From assembly GCA_015272395.1 (NCBI GenBank), contig JACYLQ010000027.1:62001-126000 (forward strand): 64,000 nt of DNA, in the 5' to 3' direction. Below are positions 57,610 through 64,000 of this stretch, piece by piece. This DNA is from Calothrix sp. C42_A2020_038. GTDB lineage: Bacteria; Cyanobacteriota; Cyanobacteriia; Cyanobacteriales; Nostocaceae. Under the pieces are notes generated by a model. The model did no database searches, was not told where the DNA came from, and worked only from the letters and a program-made list of their open reading frames with translations. Position 1 is the stretch's first letter. The number at the start of each line of letters is the position of its first letter. The translations under genes and the position numbers were made by a program.

Positions 57610-59163
57610 ATGAATAAAACAACACAACCCGACCCAGTTCGCTTAGAAATCTTTAAAAACTTGTATCAATTTATAGCAGAACAAATGGGGATAGTTCTGC
57701 AAAATACTGCTACCTCAGTAAATATCAAAGAAAGATTAGATTTTTCCTGTGCGATTTTTGATACTTCAGGTTTATTAGTAGCAAATGCTCCTCATATTCC
57801 TGTACATTTAGGGTCAATGAGCGAAAGTGTTCGCTGTTTAATCAATGATAAAGGAAATTCGATTCAACCAGAAAATGTATATTTATCCAATAACCCATAT
57901 AACGGAGGTACACATCTTCCTGATGTCACAGCAATTACACCTGTATTTTTAGAGAATAGCACTTCACCAATATTTTATGTAGCATCGCGCGGGCATCAAG
58001 CTGATATCGGAGGTATAACTCCCGGTTCGATGCCTCCTAATAGTACTACTATTGAAGAAGAAGGAATACTTTTTGATAATTTTCTCTTAGTCGAAGAAGG
58101 AAATTTCCGAGAAGTAGAACTACGCGAAGTGTTGACAAATCATCGCTATCCCGCGCGTAACCCCGACCAAAATCTTGCGGACTTAAAAGCACAAATTGCC
58201 GCGAATGAACGTGGTGTTCAAGAACTGCAAAAAATGGTTTCTCAATATGGGTTAGAAAATGTTCAAGCTTATATGCAATTTGTGCAAAATAATGCTGAAG
58301 AAGCTGTTAGACGTGCTATTGATGTTCTCAAAGATGGCGCCTTTACTTACCAGATGGATGGAGGTGCGGTAATCAAAGTTTCAGTTACTATTAACCGAAA
58401 AAACCGTAGCGCTGTTATAGATTTTACCGAAACTTCTCAACAATTAAATACAAACTTTAATGCACCGAAAGCTGTAACTCAAGCTGCTGTTTTGTATGTA
58501 TTTAGAACATTAGTAGATGATAGCATTCCTCTCAACGCTGGATGCCTCAATCCACTAGAAATAATTATTCCCCAAGGTTCAATGCTTAATCCTGTGTATC
58601 CAGCAGCAGTTGTTGCTGGTAATGTTGAAACTTCCCAAACTATAGTTGATGCTTTGTATGGTGCATTGGGAGTAATGGCAGCTTCACAAGGAACAATGAA
58701 CAATTTCACTTTTGGTAATGCGCGCTATCAATATTATGAAACGATTTGTGGGGGTTCGGGAGCAGGCGCCGACTTTGATGGAACCGATGCAGTTCATACG
58801 CATATGACAAACTCCCGTTTAACTGACCCAGAAGTATTAGAAACTAGATATCCAGTCATGGTAGAAAGTTTTGGTATACGTTCCAATAGCGGTGGTAAAG
58901 GTAAATATACAGGAGGTAATGGAGTAATTCGTAAAATTAAATTCCTTGAACCAATGACAGCAAATATTCTTTCAAATCATAGATTAATTTCACCATTTGG
59001 ATTAAATGGCGCCGAAAATGGGCAACCAGGACGCAACTTGGTACTGCGTTCTGATGGCAGCGAAGAAACTTTAGGTAGTACTGGAACAGTAGAAATGCAA
59101 CCAGGAGATATATTTATAATCGAAACACCCGGAGGTGGAGGGTTCGGCGAGGTTTATAAATAG
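57610..59163 (+). CDS. hyuB: Hydantoinase/5-oxoprolinase subunit B
   Basis: 517 residues of the HyuB family: the start RLEIFKNLYQFIAEQMG, then GTHLPDVTAITPVF, SRGHQADIGGITPGSMP, AGNVETSQTIVDALYGALG, YYETICGGSGAGADFDG and the C-terminal GGGGFGEV. It is the partner of HyuA in ATP-dependent cyclic amide cleavage. The ribosome-binding site AAGGAG lies eight bases before the ATG. In many cyanobacteria the two genes are closely linked; here about 380 bases with a pseudogene separate them. The gene itself appears intact. Confidence 0.92.
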   Translation: MNKTTQPDPVRLEIFKNLYQFIAEQMGIVLQNTATSVNIKERLDFSCAIFDTSGLLVANAPHIPVHLGSMSESVRCLINDKGNSIQPENVYLSNNPYNGGTHLPDVTAITPVFLENSTSPIFYVASRGHQADIGGITPGSMPPNSTTIEEEGILFDNFLLVEEGNFREVELREVLTNHRYPARNPDQNLADLKAQIAANERGVQELQKMVSQYGLENVQAYMQFVQNNAEEAVRRAIDVLKDGAFTYQMDGGAVIKVSVTINRKNRSAVIDFTETSQQLNTNFNAPKAVTQAAVLYVFRTLVDDSIPLNAGCLNPLEIIIPQGSMLNPVYPAAVVAGNVETSQTIVDALYGALGVMAASQGTMNNFTFGNARYQYYETICGGSGAGADFDGTDAVHTHMTNSRLTDPEVLETRYPVMVESFGIRSNSGGKGKYTGGNGVIRKIKFLEPMTANILSNHRLISPFGLNGAENGQPGRNLVLRSDGSEETLGSTGTVEMQPGDIFIIETPGGGGFGEVYK

Positions 59164-59280
59164 CTTGTTGTAATCTTAATATATAAGAGCATAGGTTGTG
59201 GGAAATTAGTTTGACTTTGTCACACAGACTTCCTGTATTTTTAAATCTGTAACACTATGTGTTTCTCTTCTAAATTAAGA

Positions 59281-59300
59281 CCCCGTCCTTAAGGACGGGG
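59281..59300. terminator. Bidirectional terminator hyuB / folE
   Basis: A 20-bp perfect palindrome, CCCCGTCCTTAAGGACGGGG, lies between the convergent hyuB and folE genes. T-rich flanks exist on the folE reading side (TCTTAATTT). Confidence 0.7.
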
Positions 59301-59328
59301 ACTCTTAAACTAGCAGCCTAATGTATTA

Positions 59329-60027
59329 TTAAAAGAATGATGCTTGGTGACGAATTAAGTTAAAGAATTCTTCGCGAGTCTTCTGCTCATCTTGAAAGAT
59401 ACCAACCATTGCACTTGTTACTGTCCAAGAACCAGGTTTTTGAACACCACGCATTGCCATGCACATATGGGCACCTTCCATGACGACAGCAACTCCTTGG
59501 GGTTCTAAAATACTCTGAACAGCTTCAGCGATCTGACGAGTGAGACGTTCTTGTACCTGCAAACGACGCGAATACATTTCGACAATACGAGCAAGTTTGC
59601 TAAGTCCGACAACTTTCTCGTTGGGAATATAGGCAACATGTGCCCGACCCATAAATGGCAACATATGATGTTCGCACAAGCTAAAGAAATTAATATCGCG
59701 AACTAATACCATTTCGTTATGTCCTTCATCGAAAATGGCATCGTTAACAAGTTCTTCAAGCGACTGGCTATAACCACTAGTCAAAAAACGCATCGCTTCA
59801 GCTACACGTTTTGGAGTCTTGAGTAATCCTTCACGTTCCGGGTCTTCGCCAATACCTATAAGTAAATTCCTTACCGCGTCCTGCATTTGCTCCATCTGCT
59901 CTTCATTCGGCGGATACAAATCAGGTTTTTTACCATTATGGGTGTTACGGTCGGGTCTGGTAGTAATAACATCACTCAAATCAGGAATTAGCGGAGATTG
60001 AGAGCCATTGGAACGAGCTATAGTCAT
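59329..60027 (-). CDS. folE: GTP cyclohydrolase I
   Basis: 232-residue homodecameric enzyme converting GTP to dihydroneopterin triphosphate, the first step of folate and pterin synthesis. The zinc and active-site segments [28 protein letters not shown] and [12 protein letters not shown] are intact. A 30-residue N-terminal extension precedes the conserved core. It follows the SDR gene by 66 bases on the same strand and probably belongs to the same transcript. Confidence 0.95.
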   Translation of the reverse strand: MTIARSNGSQSPLIPDLSDVITTRPDRNTHNGKKPDLYPPNEEQMEQMQDAVRNLLIGIGEDPEREGLLKTPKRVAEAMRFLTSGYSQSLEELVNDAIFDEGHNEMVLVRDINFFSLCEHHMLPFMGRAHVAYIPNEKVVGLSKLARIVEMYSRRLQVQERLTRQIAEAVQSILEPQGVAVVMEGAHMCMAMRGVQKPGSWTVTSAMVGIFQDEQKTREEFFNLIRHQASFF

Positions 60028-60093
60028 AAAAGGTAAATGGTATGTAGTATTTCTGTGGAAGAAGTCATAGATTTCCCGTAGGGTAATCCAAAT

Positions 60094-60819
60094 TTATAAC
60101 ACTCCAGCGCTCGGCATTAGAGTCAACTCATCGATAACAGCCTGTTGTGGTAATAGTGCAGTATGAAGAATTGACTGAGCAACAACTTCTGGGGTGAGCA
60201 TCTTTGAACGATCAAAGTCAGCATTAACTGTATCAGTGTCCCAAAGTTCAGTGTTAACTGAGCCAGGGCAAATAGCTGTGACACGGATACCATACACACT
60301 TTCTTCTTGTGCTAATGTTTGCGACAGCGCTAGTAGACCAGCTTTACTAACGCAATATGCACCCCAATTAGGAAAAGCTTGTTTGCCTGCAATTGAAACA
60401 ACGTTGATAATTGTACCTGTGCCGCGAACACGCATATTAGGTAAAATCCCCATAATGCATTGAAACACACTGGTCAAATTCAAATCGACAACTCGCTGCC
60501 ACTCAGATAAAGGTGTTTCGCTCAAACGAGATGTATATCCCATTCCAGCATTGTTAACAAGAATGTCAATATTACCAAAATCTTGTGCAATATGTTGCAT
60601 TTTTTCTTGGACTTCGCCAATTGCGGCTAAATCTACTGCGTATGCTTTTGCTTCCACTCCCGCATGTTCAGTAGCTTCGACTACTGTTGTTAACCTTGGG
60701 AGTGAACGGCTGACAAGCGCAACATCTATACCCGCTTTTGCAAATGCCAAGGCTGTTGCTTTACCTATTCCACTACTTGCTCCAGTAATTAGGGCGCGTC
60801 GTTTTTGCTCAACAATCAT
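60094..60819 (-). CDS. Short-chain dehydrogenase/reductase
   Basis: 241-residue NAD(P)-dependent oxidoreductase. The cofactor motif TGASSGIGKAT, the NNAG motif, the catalytic Ser in NVVSIAG and the Y-x3-K in YCVSKAG are present. The classical SDR family is too broad to give a substrate. In several cyanobacteria an SDR and folE lie downstream of ado-aar-accA, as here; a direct role in lipid metabolism is only inferred from this. A 430-base gap precedes it. Confidence 0.9.
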   Translation of the reverse strand: MIVEQKRRALITGASSGIGKATALAFAKAGIDVALVSRSLPRLTTVVEATEHAGVEAKAYAVDLAAIGEVQEKMQHIAQDFGNIDILVNNAGMGYTSRLSETPLSEWQRVVDLNLTSVFQCIMGILPNMRVRGTGTIINVVSIAGKQAFPNWGAYCVSKAGLLALSQTLAQEESVYGIRVTAICPGSVNTELWDTDTVNADFDRSKMLTPEVVAQSILHTALLPQQAVIDELTLMPSAGVL

Positions 60820-61251
60820 GCTGTCTCCAGTTGTTTTGCTTTACCCAAACGCATCGCCATTGAATAGACTTCTTGTCAAAAGTTCTTTGCGAAGTGTGAA
60901 TACTTTTCAAGACTCTCTCAAGAGGTCTAGTTTATGTATCGCTAGGGTTCAATAGATTAAACTAATCTAAAATTTTTCGAGTAACTTCTTAATAGATGTT
61001 ACTCTCGGATCTGAATAATACATTTAGTAATGTAAACAATCAAAAATATATCCTCGTGGAATTTGTAGTTCTCTACTATCTAAAAACTTGTCACATAGTT
61101 TTTAGAGTTCTAGGGTTTACGAACGTTAAAGTATGATCTCTTCATCAACAGAGGAAACTGCTTACACCAGAAATGCCTATGACGAATAAAGTTCTTAATG
61201 AATCTTTACTCGCCATAGGCAATTATAACAAAAAATTCTGACTCGCGTTTA
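60820..61251. promoter_or_regulatory. Region between accA and SDR gene with several inverted repeats
   Basis: No gene is seen in these 430 bases. They contain TAGATTA/TAATCTA (60953-60969), GTAAC/GTTAC and AAAACT/AGTTTT inverted repeats, and the accA terminator. The AT-rich part nearest 60820 probably holds the promoter of the SDR and folE genes. Confidence 0.4.
61174..61221 (-). terminator. Long hairpin after accA
   Basis: A stem of about 20 bp with mismatches: TGCCTATG pairs with CATAGGCA at the base, and CGAATAAAG-TC pairs with GA-CTTTACTCG above, around TTAAT. It lies 31 bases beyond the accA stop on the minus strand and probably ends the ado-aar-accA transcript. Confidence 0.6.
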
Positions 61252-62232
61252 TTAATGTCCAACTTCAGTAAAAACGCCGATTTTACGAAATTTCTCGTAA
61301 CGTAATTGGCGCCGTTGTGCAGGTGTCAAAGTTGACAGCTGATCTAAATTATCAATTAGAGCGCTTTTGAGGGTTATTGCGGCTTTAAGAGGGTCGGAAT
61401 GGGCACCACCGATTGGTTCAGGTAAGATCTGGTCGATAATACCTAAATTCTTTAAGTCATGGGAAATCATTTTGAGAGCAACAGCAGCTTGAGGGGACTT
61501 GAGAGCATCTTTCCACAATATTGCTGCACAAGCTTCTGGAGGTGCTACAGAGTACACAGAATGCTCAAACATTAATAGCCGATCACCTACGCCAATACCT
61601 AAAGCACCACCAGAACCACCTTCACCAATAACAGTACAAATAATAGGTACGTCAAAGCTAAACATTTCACGCAAATTATAAGCGATTGCTTCACCTTGAC
61701 CTTGATGTTCGGCTTCGACTCCAGCCCAAGCTGCTGGTGTATCAATAAAAGTTAAAATTGGCATTCCAAATTTATCGGCGTGTTGCATCAAACGCAAAGC
61801 TTTACGGTAGCCACCTGGATAAGCCATGCCAAAATTTCGAGCAATATTATCTTTGGTATCCCGACCTTTTTGTTGACCTAACATCACTACTGGGCGCCCA
61901 TCCAAACGTCCAACACCACCAACCATTGCCGGGTCATCAGAACCACCTCTGTCTCCGTGTAACTCCATCCACTCATCACTTATGGCTTGGATGTAATCTA
62001 AAGTACTAGGACGACGCGGGTGTCGCGCTACCTGCAATCGCTGTGAAGGTGATAAACTACTGAAAATTTCCTCTCGTAGCTGCATCGCCCGTGCTTCTAA
62101 TTGGCGAATTTGACCAGAAACATCTACGCCATTTTCTTCTGCAAGTTGCCGAATTTGTTCAATTCGAGTTGCCAATTCTGCCAATGGCTTCTCAAAATCT
62201 AACAATAGTGGTTTACGCTCAGTAGTTGCCAT
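61252..62232 (-). CDS. accA: Acetyl-CoA carboxylase carboxyltransferase subunit alpha
   Basis: 326-residue alpha subunit that, with AccD, transfers carboxyl from biotin carrier to acetyl-CoA, making malonyl-CoA for fatty acid synthesis. Recognised by [58 protein letters not shown] and [15 protein letters not shown]. Length is normal. It is in line with aar and ado, coupling precursor supply with hydrocarbon formation, as in many cyanobacteria. Confidence 0.97.
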   Translation of the reverse strand: MATTERKPLLLDFEKPLAELATRIEQIRQLAEENGVDVSGQIRQLEARAMQLREEIFSSLSPSQRLQVARHPRRPSTLDYIQAISDEWMELHGDRGGSDDPAMVGGVGRLDGRPVVMLGQQKGRDTKDNIARNFGMAYPGGYRKALRLMQHADKFGMPILTFIDTPAAWAGVEAEHQGQGEAIAYNLREMFSFDVPIICTVIGEGGSGGALGIGVGDRLLMFEHSVYSVAPPEACAAILWKDALKSPQAAVALKMISHDLKNLGIIDQILPEPIGGAHSDPLKAAITLKSALIDNLDQLSTLTPAQRRQLRYEKFRKIGVFTEVGH

Positions 62233-62241
62233 TTTTAAAAA

Positions 62242-62310
62242 ATAAGAGTTAGGAGTTAGGAGAGACGCGATGTTGATCGCGTCTATACAGAGTTAGGAAT
62301 TAGGAGTTGT
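62242..62310. repeat. Heptamers and hairpin between aar and accA
   Basis: AGAGTTAGGAGTTAGGAG heptamers (62245-62262) are followed by the perfect hairpin AGACGCGAT/ATCGCGTCT (62263-62284, 4-base loop) and GAGTTAGGAATTAGGAG. It lies directly upstream of the accA start, within the presumed operon. Confidence 0.6.
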
Positions 62311-62382
62311 AGAGGCAGCAATTAAATCAAAAGCAAGTCTAAAGTAAAAGCATTGCTGTTTAACTCACAACTCCCAATTGAC

Positions 62383-63405
62383 TTAAGAAAGTAAGAGTGG
62401 TTTAAACCCGTGCTTGAGAGAAAGTTGGCCAATATGATTCATTTTTTCTACAGTAATCTGATTGCGTCCCCAAGAAAAGTTAGTATGTAACTTCTCAAAT
62501 TCTAAAAGCATGGACTCGGCAAAACAAGCAAATAACTGGCGCCCAGGAATTTCCATATTGACGATTTTCATAATTTTCCAATCAATGTCCAAGGAATGCT
62601 CAACTATTCCACCATTGAGGATATGTATACCAGGATGTTGGATTTTTGTTGCCAAGTTTTTAGGGTATCCACCATCGATTAATAAGCAAGGCTGTTTGAG
62701 GGTTGTTGGGTCAATTTCTACCCCTTTGGGCATACTTGCAACCCAGACTATAATATCAGCCTCGGGTAACGCTTCTTCCAATGCCATTATTTTTCCACGT
62801 CCTAGTTCAGCCTGTAAATTTTGTAAGCGTTCTTGGTTACGTGCTATGAGCAAAAGCTCTTTGACATCGGTTTTGACATCAAGCCATCGGCAGACAGCGC
62901 TACCAATATCACCAGTGGCGCCGCAAACAGCCACCGTTGCATTGGATAGATTGATACCAACTTGTTTTGAGGCTTGTTCAACCTGCCGACAAATAATATA
63001 AGCTGTGTGAGTATTACCTGTCGTGAATTTAGTAAATTCAAGCGTCGTGTTCCGCACTTGGCGAAACTGCTCTAAGTTAAAATTTTCAAAAATTATCGAA
63101 GAAAACCCACCTAAAGCAGTAATGTCAATGCCATGCTTTTGAGCATGAGCCATCGCATTCAAAATTTTACGAGTAGCTGCCTTGATTTTGCGTGTTGCAA
63201 GCATTTCTGGCAAGAAACAAGATTCTACGTATCTTCCCTCAATTTTTTGCCCGGTAACACTAGTCACGGTAATGTTATCAACTATTTGAGGTGGCGCACT
63301 GCACCAAAAATCTAAACCTTGGTCGGCGTATTCAGGGTAGCCTAATTCGCGGGCTACAGATTGGGCGTGTTGTAAACTCGTCAGATGTCCGATTAGACCA
63401 AACAT
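62383..63405 (-). CDS. aar: Long-chain acyl-[acyl-carrier-protein] reductase
   Basis: 340-residue NADPH-dependent enzyme reducing acyl-ACP or acyl-CoA to fatty aldehyde, the first step of cyanobacterial alkane synthesis. The Rossmann motif [10 protein letters not shown] and the catalytic Cys294 in LFACFAESM, matching the known thioester cysteine of the family, are present. The start [15 protein letters not shown] is canonical. It lies 145 bases after ado on the same strand, with a repeat hairpin in the gap. Confidence 0.97.
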   Translation of the reverse strand: MFGLIGHLTSLQHAQSVARELGYPEYADQGLDFWCSAPPQIVDNITVTSVTGQKIEGRYVESCFLPEMLATRKIKAATRKILNAMAHAQKHGIDITALGGFSSIIFENFNLEQFRQVRNTTLEFTKFTTGNTHTAYIICRQVEQASKQVGINLSNATVAVCGATGDIGSAVCRWLDVKTDVKELLLIARNQERLQNLQAELGRGKIMALEEALPEADIIVWVASMPKGVEIDPTTLKQPCLLIDGGYPKNLATKIQHPGIHILNGGIVEHSLDIDWKIMKIVNMEIPGRQLFACFAESMLLEFEKLHTNFSWGRNQITVEKMNHIGQLSLKHGFKPLLLS

Positions 63406-63437
63406 GTACTGTGATACTGGGCGTGGATAAATAAACT

Positions 63438-63543
63438 ATTGAGTTGTAAGTTATGAGTTATGAGTTAGGAGTTAGGAGTTAATAATTAACTCCTAACCAA
63501 TAACTCCTAACTCCGTATAGACGCTTCGGTTCCTCGCATCTCT
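63438..63543. repeat. Repeat hairpin between ado and aar
   Basis: Heptamer units form a 13-bp stem (GTTAGGAGTTAAT with ATTAACTCCTAAC, 63471-63497) and continue to 63511. A family 3 unit then follows in inverted sense (63512-63543). Most of the ado-aar gap is repeat DNA. Confidence 0.65.
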
Positions 63544-63550
63544 AACTTTT

Positions 63551-64000
63551 TTAGGCTGCGCGGAGTCCGTAAGCTGACAAGCGCATGATGTCACGGGTGT
63601 TAAAGCCAATGTTGCTCAGAGCTTCGCCGTATTGAATCATAAAATCTTCAACCAAAGCTTCTTTTTCCATTGCCATATTTTCGGCATCTTCTTCCACTTG
63701 ATTGAGCATTTTCCACACTAAAGGTAGGTTTTGGCGGTTTGCTTCTTCAAGTTCAGCTTTGGATGCTTCAAAATTTTCCTTCAGCCAAACTTCGCCAAAG
63801 TTTAAGTGTGAGTATTCATCTTTAACAACTCCTTCAGTGATTTTACGGGCAAAGTCATCAGCTACAGGGATATATATGTTGTAAGCTGCGATTGCAAAAC
63901 ATTCAATAATTAACGATTGAATTAATAAGCAAGTAACAACTTTACCTGATGCAGCTGCTTCTTGGAAATTGCGATGTAAATCAGCAAAAAACTCACGCGC
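63551..64000 (-). CDS. ado: Aldehyde deformylating oxygenase, C-terminal part (cut by window edge)
   Basis: The last 149 residues of a ferritin-like di-iron enzyme that turns fatty aldehydes into alkanes and formate. The helix with [19 protein letters not shown] and the iron-ligand segment [17 protein letters not shown] are visible, as is the typical end [14 protein letters not shown]. About 80 N-terminal residues lie outside the window. With aar downstream it completes the hydrocarbon pathway. Confidence 0.95.
   Translation of the reverse strand, partial: AREFFADLHRNFQEAAASGKVVTCLLIQSLIIECFAIAAYNIYIPVADDFARKITEGVVKDEYSHLNFGEVWLKENFEASKAELEEANRQNLPLVWKMLNQVEEDAENMAMEKEALVEDFMIQYGEALSNIGFNTRDIMRLSAYGLRAA

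Noticed and set aside
62462-63001. Open frame of 179 codons antisense to aar
   Set aside because: aar is a certain gene with catalytic residues; the antisense frame shows no motif.
63438-63511. Heptamer arrays considered as CRISPR repeats
   Set aside because: Units are 7 bases, tandem and without spacers, and no cas gene is present.
1-64000. tRNA and rRNA genes
   Set aside because: No T-loop and acceptor-stem combinations or rRNA-like segments were found on reading the intergenic regions.

Overview
The window is cyanobacterial chromosome. Markers are ndhF and ndhD for the NDH-1 complex, the photosystem II assembly lipoprotein Psb27, the alkane pathway pair aar/ado beside accA, a CofH FO synthase subunit, an RbcR-type LysR regulator, CHASE2- and CHAT-domain proteins and a PEP-CTERM protein. 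The low G+C content, large intergenic regions and many short interspersed repeats suggest a large-genome filamentous form, probably Nostocales-like. The genus cannot be fixed from sequence reading alone.

Layout. 1-7 kb: a cut FkbM-type methyltransferase, a CHASE2-Ser/Thr kinase, then tkt, fabF and acpP. 7-15.5 kb: an HdrB-like CCG protein, polA, a PEP-CTERM protein, a HAD phosphatase, a stand-alone DALR-domain protein and a Crp/Fnr regulator. 15.5-20.6 kb: a decayed PstS-like binding-protein gene behind a zinc-ribbon kinase, an RbcR-like regulator, an NnrU protein and a thioredoxin-like protein. 21.4-25.3 kb: ndhF and ndhD. 25.6-30.5 kb: a membrane-tethered Mrr-type nuclease, surE, a 2H-phosphoesterase-like protein, a small conserved protein, mltA and a rhomboid protease. 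30.5-36.5 kb: an exopolysaccharide export pair (Wzc-like and Wza-like), a probable cyanoexosortase-associated protein and an ankyrin-repeat protein. 37-44 kb: an unknown protein, then an opposite-strand operon of CHAT protease, stand-alone CHASE2 protein, unknown protein and a 42-residue ORF. 44-55 kb: SRPBCC, DUF924, a sugar transferase, a glycosidase-like protein, psb27, cofH and two glycosyltransferases. 55-59.2 kb: hyuA and hyuB with a broken gene between them. 59.3-64 kb: the alkane/fatty-acid cluster ado-aar-accA, then an SDR and folE.

The most unusual structure is genome-scale. The palindrome GGCGCC occurs about 70 times by eye, against roughly 4 expected from composition, so it behaves like a highly iterated palindrome. 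It is absent from about 37.6 to 45.5 kb, which holds the CHAT/CHASE2 operon. The only two classical HIP1 octamers (GCGATCGC) seen in the window lie inside that operon, which suggests acquisition from another cyanobacterial lineage. Four copies of a transposase-less element with terminal inverted repeats, several other interspersed repeat families (some forming the C-termini of proteins), two newly recognised pseudogenes and a possible structured RNA are also described.
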